Shown piece by piece: positions 5,533 through 13,920 of a DNA stretch of 18,582 nucleotides; positions within the stretch are counted from its first letter, which is position 1, and each line of letters opens with the position of its first letter. A model generated the notes under the pieces. It was not told the origin of the DNA. It was given only the letters and a program-made list of their open reading frames with translations, and did no database searches. The stretch is from an uncultured Eubacteriales bacterium (GTDB lineage: Bacteria; Bacillota_A; Clostridia; Christensenellales; Aristaeellaceae): assembly GCA_902766515.1 (NCBI GenBank), contig CACXEB010000031.1, positions 1 through 18,582 on the forward strand. Direction: 5' to 3'. The translations under genes were made by a program, and so were the position numbers.

Positions 5533-7877
5533 CCCTGCCGGCCCTTATTGAGACGCTTCATGATATCCGCCACGTGTCGGCGGGCAAAGGCGGCGTCGGC
5601 TTCCCGGTCCGATTCGCTCTGGGGCTGTTCGCCCATCAGGCCGGTGAACTGGCTGACCTTCAGGCCGAGCGCTTCCTGGATGATCCGGTCGCTGCCGTCC
5701 GGCGCGACCAGGTAATAGCACAATAATGAATCCCGCTGGCCCATTCGATGGGCGCGGTCCTCAGCCTGCGCGTGCACAGCCGGCGACCAGTCCAGTTCGC
5801 CAAACACGACGCAGGTCGCTTTTTGCAGGTTGAGGCCGCTCGCGGCGCGCAGGGAAACGCAGCACAGGCTGGTCCTGCCTTCCATAAAGCGCGCCGCGCT
5901 CTGTTCTTTCTGAGCGCCGGTCTCGCGGCCCGTAATGAAGGCGGGCCGGAGCGCCTTCAGCTCTTTCCGGTACAGATCCATCACGCTGTGATGGTGCGCG
6001 AACAGCAGCACGCTTTCCCCCGCTTCCACCAGCGCGCGCACAAACTGGCAGACAAAGGGCGCTTTGGACAGGCCGGTCGCCTGCCGCTCACCCTGGCTGA
6101 CCTCGTTTTCCAGCAAAGCGCGTTCGGAAGCGGTCAGCGTGGGCGTATCCAGTTTTTTCAGCAGCTCCCAGACAGGCGACATCATCTGCTGGTACAGCCT
6201 GTCGTCATGATCGATCTGCTGCACGAGCCGGCGTTTTTCAGGCAGTTCCGGCAGCACTTCCGCCTTCGTGCGCCGCAGCATCAGGCCTTCCTGGCGGAGA
6301 TACGCCCCAAGCTCTTCCGGATGCCGCACGATCTGATTGCCGTAGCCCATGCACCATTCCCGGGTGAAGCTGTCATAATCGCCCAGGAAGTGATACTCCA
6401 GGATATTGACGACGTTCCATATCTCCGCGCCGCGGTTATAGATCGGTGTCCCCGACAGGCCGATCACCCGCTCGCATTGCTCCGACAGCAGGCTGGCGGC
6501 GGAATATTTCTCGGATCCGGTGCGCCGCAGTTCCTGGATCTCGTCGAAAATGACCATGCGGAAAGGATGGGAAGCCAGTGCCTGCTTCCAGCCGCGCAGC
6601 AGCAAATAATGCACGATATACACGTCGGCGTCCGGCAGCGGATAGGGCGTCAGCCCTTTCAGTACGTGGATGCGCGGCAGCGTACCGCGGACGCGCAGGA
6701 AACGCTCCGTTTCCCTGGTCCAGTTCAGGATCAGGTGCGGGGGCACCACGATCAGCGCCGGGAAAGCCCGGAGGCTTCCGAGCGCAGCTAGCGCCTGGAC
6801 CGTTTTCCCCAGACCCATCTCGTCAGCCAGCAGCGCGTGCGGCGTCATCAGCAGGAAGGACAGGCCGGCCTTCTGAAAACCCTGCAGCTGCCCTTCAAAG
6901 CAGGCTGCCGGCGGCTCCGCCAGCGGCGGCCGCTCCCGTGCCAGTATCCGCTGTCTGTACGCCGTCTGCGCCTGTTCGAGGGCGCTCTGCCAGCGCGTCC
7001 GATCGGCCCCTTCGATCATCAGCGGCCAGCGCTGCATGACCCAGCTGATATCCTCCGTGGCCCGCCGGCTGGCCGGATGCCGGATCTCGCCGCGCCGGCC
7101 GGACCCACCGGAGGGCCAGAGCCGTTTCAGCGTTTCAATGACCTGGGGAGCGGCTTTGATCTGCCAGCATCGGGAACGCTGGATATAGTGCAGCGTGCCC
7201 TGAAAGATCGCGCTGCCGCCTTCCGCCGGCCGCAGGTAGGACGGCAGGGGGACCTGCGCCAGCTGCCGCGCATCATAAAAAAGCGGAGGTGCGTTCTCCG
7301 GCAGCGCGTCAGGATCCGCGCCGCCGGTGAGCGCACCCTCCGATGGCATCCCGTCCGGAAACCCATCAGGATTTGCGTCCGGCTGCGAGGACTGCACATC
7401 TTCCCCTTCAGCCGCCGGAACCGTCTGATGACCGGGGATATCCGTACCGACGGATGTGCTGAAGCCGCTTCCGGGGTTCAGCGCGATTCCCCAAAGCAGG
7501 CTCAGGGCGATCTGGCGGACCGGTTTTCCGGAGAGGCGATCCGGCAGCGGCAGGAGATGCTCGCTGAGCAGCACCAGTCCGTTCACCCCGGGCTGTTCCG
7601 CGTATTTTTCCAGCTGGTGAAGGACCCGGCCGGGCTGAAGCTTGCCGCGTTTGCATTCGATGCCGATGCCTGCGCAAAGGAAATCCACCCGGCACCCCGG
7701 CGCGAGGCGGGCTTCATGGATGAACGGTATACCCGCGCGCTGCAGCGCTTCGGCTGCCAGCGCATGGAGGTCATACTCATCCGTCAGCTGCGGGCAGCGC
7801 AGCTGGTTCAGGGCGCGGCAGACCTCCTCCACATTCATGGGGCTGCCGGCCGGGCTGTCAGCGTCAAACATATCCAT
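5523..7877 (-). CDS. SNF2-family DNA helicase with N-terminal PD-(D/E)XK-like nuclease domain
   Basis: A 784-residue SF2 ATPase. Numbering from the chosen start, residues 55-105 show a restriction-nuclease-like pattern: E55, VDFL with D65, then GIECKRG with E74 and K76. A poor, low-complexity linker (about 145-195) follows, and then a region around 200-255 that may be an accessory domain. The helicase core has Walker A in DEMGLGKT (352-359), DEIQ (445-448), SGTP (475-478), and the C-terminal lobe with LRAASGLNL (676-684) and DRAHRMGQ (707-714). SNF2 proteins translocate on double-stranded DNA; a repair, remodelling or defence role is possible. The ATG at 7877 is preferred to the farther upstream start at 7925 because it follows GGAGT (7881-7885) and avoids overlap with the MATE gene, whose stop lies 13 bases upstream. 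The ATG two codons later is an equal candidate, with better spacing. It is last in the leftward run. Confidence 0.85.
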   Translation of the reverse strand: MDMFDADSPAGSPMNVEEVCRALNQLRCPQLTDEYDLHALAAEALQRAGIPFIHEARLAPGCRVDFLCAGIGIECKRGKLQPGRVLHQLEKYAEQPGVNGLVLLSEHLLPLPDRLSGKPVRQIALSLLWGIALNPGSGFSTSVGTDIPGHQTVPAAEGEDVQSSQPDANPDGFPDGMPSEGALTGGADPDALPENAPPLFYDARQLAQVPLPSYLRPAEGGSAIFQGTLHYIQRSRCWQIKAAPQVIETLKRLWPSGGSGRRGEIRHPASRRATEDISWVMQRWPLMIEGADRTRWQSALEQAQTAYRQRILARERPPLAEPPAACFEGQLQGFQKAGLSFLLMTPHALLADEMGLGKTVQALAALGSLRAFPALIVVPPHLILNWTRETERFLRVRGTLPRIHVLKGLTPYPLPDADVYIVHYLLLRGWKQALASHPFRMVIFDEIQELRRTGSEKYSAASLLSEQCERVIGLSGTPIYNRGAEIWNVVNILEYHFLGDYDSFTREWCMGYGNQIVRHPEELGAYLRQEGLMLRRTKAEVLPELPEKRRLVQQIDHDDRLYQQMMSPVWELLKKLDTPTLTASERALLENEVSQGERQATGLSKAPFVCQFVRALVEAGESVLLFAHHHSVMDLYRKELKALRPAFITGRETGAQKEQSAARFMEGRTSLCCVSLRAASGLNLQKATCVVFGELDWSPAVHAQAEDRAHRMGQRDSLLCYYLVAPDGSDRIIQEALGLKVSQFTGLMGEQPQSESDREADAAFARRHVADIMKRLNKGRQGQT

Positions 7878-7890
7878 CAAACTCCGGCGC

Positions 7891-9273
7891 TCATTCGGCG
7901 GGCGCCGGATTTTTCGCAGGCACACGGGCAGCCCATTTGCCGCTGACCAGGTAGACCGACCCGATCAGGAACGGCACGCAGCCGGACAGGGCGTTGCCGT
8001 ACCAGAAGCCGCGGATGCCCAATTCCAGCGTGACGCCAAGCAGAAAAGACAGGCCGATCCGGCAGGCGATGCCGTCCAGCAGCGCGACCATCAGGTTCAG
8101 CTTGGAATTGCCGGAGCCATTGATCAGCGCGAAGCTGGCCGGGCGCAGCACGCAGCCAAGATACTGGATCAGCGCGATGGGAATATAGGTCAGCGCCAGC
8201 GCGAGCACCTCCGGGTCGCTGGAAAAAAATCCGAACACCCATTCGGGCCGGAAAGCGGTGACAAGCGCGAATATCCCCGCCGGTATGACAACGATCCACA
8301 GGGCGTTCAGCACGATCTGCGGCACGCGCCTGATCTTCCGCGCGCCGAGGGCCTGCGATACCATGGCGCCGCCGGCGGATGAGATCGCCTGTGAAATCAC
8401 GCCGATCATGTTCTCCAGCTTGCGGGCGATGCCGGTCACCGCGACGGCGACCGTGCCGTAGGCATTGATATACCGGTTGACAAAGAGCATGGAAAACGTC
8501 ACGGCGGCGGACTGTATGACCATCGGAATGCCCAGGGATATAAGCGGGTTCAATACGTCCTTGTGCAGGCGGAAGCTGCGCCAATGGAAGTCAAAATGGA
8601 TTTCCTGCCGGTTGCGGTACAGGAGCCGCAGCGCGAACAGGAAACTGACCGCCTGCCCGATGACGGTCGCCAGCGCCGCACCGCGCGGGCCCATCTTCAT
8701 CGGACCGACAAACAGGATATCAAGCACCACATTGATGACCGATGCAAGCCCGATGAACATGAACGGGTGCTTCGAGTCGCCCATGCCGCGCAGGATGGCG
8801 GATACCAGGTTGTATCCGTATATGAAAACAACGCCGTACACGCAGGTCACGGCATAATCGCAAGTATAGTCCATGATGTCGTCCGGCGTATTGAGCCACC
8901 GGACAATTGCCTTGTAGTAGATCAGGAATGCCGCCATCAGGACCACGGCCAGGCTGATCAGCAGGGTAAACAGCGTGCCGACCATCCGGCCGACGCGGTC
9001 ATACCGCCGTTCACCGACGAAGTGCGAAATCAGGATCTGCCCCGCATTGGAAAAGCCCATGGCGACAAATGTGAGCAGCATCAGGACTTCGCCGCCGATG
9101 GAGACCGCAGAGAGTCCCTGCGTGCCGACGAAGCGCTCGACGACGATCATGTCGACCATGTTGTAGACCAGCTGCAGGAATCCGGACAGGAGCAGCGGCA
9201 ATGAAAAGCGCAGCAGGGTGCCCGCGGCGCTGCCCTTCGTCAGGTCTCGAATGATATCGGTGCGTTTTTCCAT
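7891..9273 (-). CDS. MATE-family efflux transporter
   Basis: A 460-residue integral membrane protein of typical MATE length with about 12 hydrophobic segments in two homologous halves. The N-terminal stretch GSAAGTLLRFSLPLLLSGF followed by LVYNMVDMIVVERFVG is characteristic. So are the middle phrases ILRGMGDSKHPF and NVVLDILFV, and the second-half counterparts NPLISLGIPMVIQS and INGSGNSKLNL. MATE proteins export drugs, metabolites or cell-wall precursors using Na+ or H+ gradients; the substrate cannot be told here. The ATG follows a weak AAGGA site with a 4-base spacer and lies 7 bases after the upstream stop codon. Close spacing on both sides places it inside the leftward transcription unit. 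Confidence 0.92.
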   Translation of the reverse strand: MEKRTDIIRDLTKGSAAGTLLRFSLPLLLSGFLQLVYNMVDMIVVERFVGTQGLSAVSIGGEVLMLLTFVAMGFSNAGQILISHFVGERRYDRVGRMVGTLFTLLISLAVVLMAAFLIYYKAIVRWLNTPDDIMDYTCDYAVTCVYGVVFIYGYNLVSAILRGMGDSKHPFMFIGLASVINVVLDILFVGPMKMGPRGAALATVIGQAVSFLFALRLLYRNRQEIHFDFHWRSFRLHKDVLNPLISLGIPMVIQSAAVTFSMLFVNRYINAYGTVAVAVTGIARKLENMIGVISQAISSAGGAMVSQALGARKIRRVPQIVLNALWIVVIPAGIFALVTAFRPEWVFGFFSSDPEVLALALTYIPIALIQYLGCVLRPASFALINGSGNSKLNLMVALLDGIACRIGLSFLLGVTLELGIRGFWYGNALSGCVPFLIGSVYLVSGKWAARVPAKNPAPAE

Positions 9274-9280
9274 GCTGTCC

Positions 9281-9832
9281 TTACCTTCTCAGAAAACGGA
9301 GCTTCGGCCGGATCCGGTTCGCGTAGATCATCAGCGCCGCCATCAGCAGCCGATCGTACAGCAGCATGCTGATATCGTAGACGACGAGCATCCCGATCAG
9401 CAGCAGGGTGCCCATCTCATGGAATTCCTGCATGAACTGCGCCATGGGAAACAGCAGGCTCAGCAGCAAGTACATTACGATGATGGATACGGTAAACAGG
9501 GCAAGCTTGACCGCGATCCGCAGCGGTTTGCGCCGGATCTTGTCCAGCTGCCACTTGATGATCGGATAATAGCCGATGAACAGGTAAAAGAAAGCGGCTT
9601 CCTTGTCAAAATCGAGCATCATGGCCAGGATCGCCGTAGCGGCGAACGTCGCCCAGGCGGTCGCCTTGCCGAACTCGACGCTGATGGGCAGCAGCACCAG
9701 GCCGCACAGCAGCGGGATGATATACACAGCCACAGGCAGCAGGCCGCCCATCATCATCAGGACGACGGACAGCCCGACCGCCATCCCTGAAAAGGCAACG
9801 CGGAGGCTTGCCTTTACCGGATGATTGGCCAT
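9281..9832 (-). CDS. Predicted polytopic membrane protein, ECF S-component-like
   Basis: A 183-residue, strongly hydrophobic protein with about six membrane segments (roughly 12-32, 34-52, 56-73, 78-92, 105-132 and 140-168) and a basic C-terminus. I recognise the general pattern of a family of small Firmicutes membrane proteins: an N-terminal glycine-rich hydrophobic pair, then VEFGKATAWATF, then FYLFIGYYPIIKWQLDKI. It resembles substrate-binding (S) subunits of ECF transporters in size and layout, but no ECF ATPase or T-component gene is nearby, so no function is assigned. The ATG has GGAGGT at 9838-9843 with a 5-base spacer and lies one base after the stop of the Lgt-like gene, indicating coupled translation. 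Confidence 0.7.
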   Translation of the reverse strand: MANHPVKASLRVAFSGMAVGLSVVLMMMGGLLPVAVYIIPLLCGLVLLPISVEFGKATAWATFAATAILAMMLDFDKEAAFFYLFIGYYPIIKWQLDKIRRKPLRIAVKLALFTVSIIVMYLLLSLLFPMAQFMQEFHEMGTLLLIGMLVVYDISMLLYDRLLMAALMIYANRIRPKLRFLRR

Positions 9833-9833
9833 G

Positions 9834-10832
9834 TCAGACCTCCTTGCTGGAATGCGCGGGAATCTTCCGGACGAAGGAAAGCACCGCCCAGCCCATGCCG
9901 ATGGAAGTCAGCAGCAGGAGCAGGTAGACGAGCCAGTCCGCAAACCAGACGGTCTGGCCAAAGAAGGGCATGGGTTTATCGAAGAGAAACTGCAGGCCGA
10001 TGCAGGCGCCGACCGATACGGCAAAGACGGCGCAGCGGACGATGATGGCAGAAGGCTGGAATGCTTTTCCGGTTTTGAGGATGCCGTACACCAGAATCAC
10101 TCCCAGCAAAACCGCGGCATACAGCTGCCCCAGGCGGACGAACGTGATGATGGAGGTATCGTTGGCATAGGCGTCCCGGCGGAAGATCTCATAGAAGATC
10201 TGTCCTGCCAGGTACAGGACGAAAAAGAACAAAGGCGACCGCTGTTTTCCGGACTTCTTAGCAGCCTCATGAAAGCTCCAGCCGCACAGCGCGAGGGCGT
10301 ACAGGCCGGCATAGAAGAAGGCGGGAATGTACTGGTCCTCCGGATAGTCGGGTTCCGGTGCGAAGGAGAGCGGGAAAAAGGACGCCGTTACGCCAGGCCC
10401 TTTCCCCAATCCGTCCAGCGGCTCCGCGAACCGGACGGCCGCCAGCGCCAGGAACACGGCGGGCGTCATCAGCCGGAGCCACGCGCCCGCGGATCCGTGA
10501 CGGATCAGGCCCATGATCACGCAGGCCAGGCTGACACCGGCAAACACGCCCAGGAACATGAATCCCCCAGCGCCCGGGTTGAGCAGGAATCCTGCCAGGT
10601 CGTCATAGATTTCCAGGTTGGAGATCAGCTTGGTGATCACATACAGGACGTGGGCCAGGAGAATGCCCAGGAAAAGGCTCAATGGCAGGATCTCAAGCGC
10701 TGTATCCAGCGGTTTGTGATTCTTCCGGACCAGGTACAGAAACAGCGCGGCCGCCAGGCTGACGCCGGCGAATACGGCGACGGCAAACCAGGTGACGCAC
10801 AGGGAGCCGATGTAAAAAAGAGGTTCAGGCAT
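9834..10832 (-). CDS. Divergent prolipoprotein diacylglyceryl transferase (Lgt)-like membrane protein
   Basis: A 332-residue protein with about nine to ten hydrophobic segments. The layout follows Lgt: an N-terminal FYIGSLCVTWFAVAVFAGV, a loop and segment containing GGFMFLGVFAG (89-99), an arginine-containing signature region, QYIPAFFYAGLYAL (167-180) where Lgt has its HPTQLYE segment, and FEIFRR-like and VRLGQLYAAVLLG (232-244) near the end. The canonical Lgt signature GRxGNFxNxE is not conserved: the equivalent place reads RFAEPLDGLGKG (134-145). It is therefore probably a paralogue rather than the housekeeping enzyme that lipidates lipoproteins. It lies between a phosphodiester glycosidase gene and another membrane protein gene, so an envelope role is plausible. 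The ATG at 10832 has AGGAGT at 10845-10850, a somewhat long 12-base spacing. Confidence 0.7.
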   Translation of the reverse strand: MPEPLFYIGSLCVTWFAVAVFAGVSLAAALFLYLVRKNHKPLDTALEILPLSLFLGILLAHVLYVITKLISNLEIYDDLAGFLLNPGAGGFMFLGVFAGVSLACVIMGLIRHGSAGAWLRLMTPAVFLALAAVRFAEPLDGLGKGPGVTASFFPLSFAPEPDYPEDQYIPAFFYAGLYALALCGWSFHEAAKKSGKQRSPLFFFVLYLAGQIFYEIFRRDAYANDTSIITFVRLGQLYAAVLLGVILVYGILKTGKAFQPSAIIVRCAVFAVSVGACIGLQFLFDKPMPFFGQTVWFADWLVYLLLLLTSIGMGWAVLSFVRKIPAHSSKEV

Positions 10833-10841
10833 AACGCAAAC

Positions 10842-11840
10842 TCACTCCTGCCAGGCGCTCGCAAAATAAATGATGTCCGATATGGGCCGGTTTTGCTTCT
10901 CGGTATGGGCATAGGGCCTGGAATAATCGCTGTCTCTGAAAAAAACATGGGAGGATGAACCGCCGTCCAGGTTATAGGCGCACTGGACGTCGCCCAGCGA
11001 GTATACCAGTTCCGCGAAATCCTGCATCCAAAGGCCGGTGTGGTCCGGGTCGTCCGGGCTGTCGGTATACACAATCATGTAGGAAAGCGGGCCGGTCTGG
11101 GCAATGCAGCAGCGGGCCGCGCGGATTTCCACGCCCATGTCCGTGTCATAGGTGTCTTCCGGTGTCGTGAAATCGGTGACCAGCTCGCCATCAATGACCA
11201 GCGCGGGGCCGAAGGAGAAACAGTTGACGACTTCCCCTTCAAACGCTTCAAAATCAGCTTCTTCCGCGCGCGGGATGATATGGAAATCACCTGCCGCGTC
11301 GATGATGAGCGCGTCATAGCCCAGGAAGCTGTCACTCTTCGCCTTGCGTGCGATGGGTTTGGCGTTGTGCTTCAGCAGCTTTCCCTGCCGGACAATATGT
11401 CGTCCGTGACCCGTGCCGTTGTTCGCATAGCCGTCGCCGGTAATTGCCAGGACTGGATTCACATGGGTCAGCCACCACTTCATGTACTCTGCGCCTTTTC
11501 CGTTCTTGGATCCAATCGCTGTTCTCAGCTGGGAAGGATCCTGAATCTCGATCCGGATGACCAGATAGTTCGTACCCACCATCTGGCCTACGCGCTTATC
11601 GTTCTTATCTTTGTTGTTGGCGCGGAAGGGCGCCATCCAGGTGCCGCGCTCCATCGTGATATGCAGGGAGGGATCCTGGTACTCCATATCAGAAAGATAA
11701 AAGTCCTTGTTCACATCGGCCATCTTGACCCGGTCGAGCGGGATCGGGACGACCTCCGCGAGCGACATCTCGGAGGGCACAAAAATCAGGATGGAGAGCA
11801 GCAGGAGGACGGTGAGGATAGTCAGTACGATGCGTTTCAT
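10842..11840 (-). CDS. Phosphodiester glycosidase family protein (NAGPA / DUF2233), exported
   Basis: A 332-residue protein with an N-terminal basic and hydrophobic segment (3-22) that should act as a signal peptide or membrane anchor, placing the enzyme outside the membrane. The catalytic domain carries family landmarks: ITGDGYANN (133-141), FSFGPALVIDG (208-218), the NLDGGSSS motif (290-297) and RPISDIIYF (318-326). Relatives include the domain of mammalian uncovering enzyme that removes GlcNAc from phosphodiesters, and bacterial proteins acting on wall or exopolysaccharide phosphodiesters. The exact substrate here is unknown. The start has AAGGAG at 11848-11853 with a 7-base spacer. The gene lies 28 bases after the CapA-fusion gene and 9 bases before the Lgt-like gene, so all three are likely co-transcribed. 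Confidence 0.88.
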   Translation of the reverse strand: MKRIVLTILTVLLLLSILIFVPSEMSLAEVVPIPLDRVKMADVNKDFYLSDMEYQDPSLHITMERGTWMAPFRANNKDKNDKRVGQMVGTNYLVIRIEIQDPSQLRTAIGSKNGKGAEYMKWWLTHVNPVLAITGDGYANNGTGHGRHIVRQGKLLKHNAKPIARKAKSDSFLGYDALIIDAAGDFHIIPRAEEADFEAFEGEVVNCFSFGPALVIDGELVTDFTTPEDTYDTDMGVEIRAARCCIAQTGPLSYMIVYTDSPDDPDHTGLWMQDFAELVYSLGDVQCAYNLDGGSSSHVFFRDSDYSRPYAHTEKQNRPISDIIYFASAWQE

Positions 11841-11868
11841 GCAAGAACTCCTTTTTTGTTTGGTGGGA

Positions 11869-13734
11869 TTATTCTGCGTCGGACAGGGTGCCGTCCGGCG
11901 CGACCAGTACGCGGCCGGTCAGGGCGAAGGACGCCGGCAGGTTGTCCATTTTTGCGACCTTCTTTTTGTTGATCATGTATCCCCAGCAGGTCTGCCGCGC
12001 CTTTTCGTCCGTCAGTTCAAACGGACGGTAATCGCCGCGCTTGCCGGTTTCGCAGGGAACCACGCTCATCTCCGTGAGGACCGGCTCACCGCCGCTTACG
12101 TCATAGTGCAGCTGGAAGATGCCTGTGGCGGGATTGACCTCGCCCATCGTCCCGAAGATGAAGTTTCCGGTGCTGAACATGACCGGCTTTCCGTGATAGA
12201 AAAAGACCGGCTGGAGGACATGCGGATGGTGCCCCCAGATCACGTCCGCGCCTGCGTCGATCAGCTTCCGCGCGAAGCTGAATTGGGTGGCAAGAATGGT
12301 CGTCATGTGCTCTTCCCGTCCCCAGTGCATGCTGCAGACCACCAGCTGGCAGCCCATTTCTTCCCTGAGCTTTTGGATCCGGGCTTCCAGTCGCTTGAAA
12401 TCCCGCTTCTCGTCCGGGTACGACATGCCGACCATGCCGATCCGGATGCCGTTCACGTCCGCCACGCCAAGGATGTCCGATTCCTGCGGCATCCCCGGAT
12501 AGATCGTGCCGAAGTGGTTCAGGCCGGCCTCATCCAGGATGTTCAGCGTATCCTGATAGCCTTTCTCTGTGAAATCAAAGCAATGGTTATTGACGGTATT
12601 GACGGCGTCCACACCGCCCTCGGTCAGCACGCTGACAAAGTCGGGCTGGCCGATCATGTTGTATTTCTTGGAGGATTTCAGCCCTTCGCGCTCCGTCAGG
12701 ACGACCTCCAGGTTCGCAAACGTATAATCGTCGTGGAGCAGGTATTCGCTGACCAGGCTGAAGGGCCAGGCATATCCGTTGTTTTTGATCACGTTGGTCA
12801 GGCTGGCCGGGCTGGTGCGCGATTGGGTCGCGTCTCCGATGGACAGGTCACCGATGAAGGATAAGATCATTTTCTTATCTTTATTGGAGTCATTGTTTGC
12901 GCTTTGATTGACGTCAGAAACAGAAGCTTCTGCAACACGAGCATATTTGTGGGTTAATGCGCTTGGAGCTTTGTATTCCAGAATATAAGGATCGTCTTTC
13001 GTTCCATGGCCGGAGCCTATATCAACTCTTGATAAATCAATCGTCATGGCAGGCCGGACACCGACGTTGGTACGTCCTATGAATCCATTGCTTATATGCC
13101 CATCTGCACCAGCAATCCAGATTTTCTTGCCTTTTTTTCCCTTTAGTGTACTTGTCCACCAGGATGATGTGCCCTTTGGATTTCCTTGACCGCCATTGTA
13201 TGCTGTTGCGCCATTTTTCTTAGCATAAGGCGTCGCATATGCACGTCTTGTTTGTTTATTATGTTGCCAGACGCCTTTATCGAAACCCCACTTAGTATCC
13301 GCCATCTGATCATAGCTCAGCAGCCAGATTCGTCCGGACTCAGTATCAATCACGGCGTCTGCCAGTGAATCGTTATCGAACATCGTCTCGAACATGTCGC
13401 TGTTCATCCATTTGCTCAGATCGCTGTCCCGGAAGTCTGTCAGGTCTGGATAGTTATGTTTTTCTATGTCCTTTTCATCATCCACGAACGTGACCTGCTT
13501 ACAATCAAGGATGAAGTCGCTAAGCAGAATAGCCTGCTGATCCTCCACAGCGAGCACGCGCCAGATGACAGGTGCAGGCGTCCCATCTTCTTCGTAGGGG
13601 TATTCCCCCATTTGAATATACTGATACCCGCCGTCCGCCTTGCTGTATCCGCGCAGGCCTTCGCCGCAGGCGCACCCGCACAGCGCGAGCGCAAGGATCA
13701 GCGCGGCGGTCATCCCTTGTAATCTGAGAGACAT
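11869..13734 (-). CDS. Putative lipoprotein: DUF6273 domain fused to CapA-type (PGA_cap) metallophosphatase domain
   Basis: A 621-residue protein. Residues 1-25 form a signal sequence ending in LALCGCAC, consistent with a lipobox. Residues about 35-235 match DUF6273, a domain common in secreted Firmicutes proteins: MGEYPYE, PVIWRVLAVEDQQAILLS, SKWMNSDMF, SSWWTSTL and VGVRPAMTIDL. A polar spacer (about 255-287) leads to a CapA/PGA_cap domain with GDLSIGD (295-301), NLEVVLT (341-347), VNNHCFDF (381-388), SMHWGRE (468-474), GHHPHVLQP (501-509) and STGNFIFG (521-528). These are the metal-binding motifs of the calcineurin-like poly-gamma-glutamate CapA group, so capsule or wall-linked phosphatase work is likely. 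Base composition changes sharply within the gene: the DUF6273 part is AT-richer. First gene of the leftward run; GGAAGGA lies 11 bases before the ATG. Confidence 0.85.
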   Translation of the reverse strand: MSLRLQGMTAALILALALCGCACGEGLRGYSKADGGYQYIQMGEYPYEEDGTPAPVIWRVLAVEDQQAILLSDFILDCKQVTFVDDEKDIEKHNYPDLTDFRDSDLSKWMNSDMFETMFDNDSLADAVIDTESGRIWLLSYDQMADTKWGFDKGVWQHNKQTRRAYATPYAKKNGATAYNGGQGNPKGTSSWWTSTLKGKKGKKIWIAGADGHISNGFIGRTNVGVRPAMTIDLSRVDIGSGHGTKDDPYILEYKAPSALTHKYARVAEASVSDVNQSANNDSNKDKKMILSFIGDLSIGDATQSRTSPASLTNVIKNNGYAWPFSLVSEYLLHDDYTFANLEVVLTEREGLKSSKKYNMIGQPDFVSVLTEGGVDAVNTVNNHCFDFTEKGYQDTLNILDEAGLNHFGTIYPGMPQESDILGVADVNGIRIGMVGMSYPDEKRDFKRLEARIQKLREEMGCQLVVCSMHWGREEHMTTILATQFSFARKLIDAGADVIWGHHPHVLQPVFFYHGKPVMFSTGNFIFGTMGEVNPATGIFQLHYDVSGGEPVLTEMSVVPCETGKRGDYRPFELTDEKARQTCWGYMINKKKVAKMDNLPASFALTGRVLVAPDGTLSDAE

Positions 13735-13767
13735 TCAGTCAACCATCCTTCCCAAAGAATCGGAAAC

Positions 13768-13796
13768 ATTTTACACACTTTCTGATTTTCCGTCAA
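13768..13796 (-). promoter_or_regulatory. Promoter of the leftward six-gene run
   Basis: On the minus strand TTGACG (13791-13796) and TAAAAT (13768-13773) are separated by 17 bases in an AT-rich intergenic stretch. The predicted start near 13761 gives a leader of about 27 bases before the DUF6273-CapA gene. I saw no comparable promoter in the short gaps farther down the run. Confidence 0.65.
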
Positions 13797-13831
13797 TTGT
13801 TTTCGGACACGGGCCTGTAACAAATTTCATA

Positions 13832-13860
13832 TTGCGTGACCGTTTCCCGGATGGTATAAT
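13832..13860 (+). promoter_or_regulatory. Extended -10 promoter of the sensory hydrogenase operon
   Basis: The -10 box TATAAT (13855-13860) is exact and is preceded by TGG, giving an extended -10 element. A weaker -35, TTGCGT (13832-13837), lies 17 bases upstream. The predicted start near 13867 leaves a leader of about 54 bases. It is divergent from the promoter at 13768-13796, with only 35 bases between the two -35 boxes, so a shared regulator could affect both. Confidence 0.65.
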
Positions 13861-13920
13861 ATTTCCGCATCAGAACAGTCCTGGAAACAATCACAACCGT
13901 ACAGCGCCAAGGAGGTTACA

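Noticed and set aside
7878..7925. Start of the SNF2 protein at 7925
   Set aside because: It would overlap the end of the MATE gene by about 35 bases, adds a basic leader without family support, and has a poorer initiation site than the ATG pair at 7877/7871.
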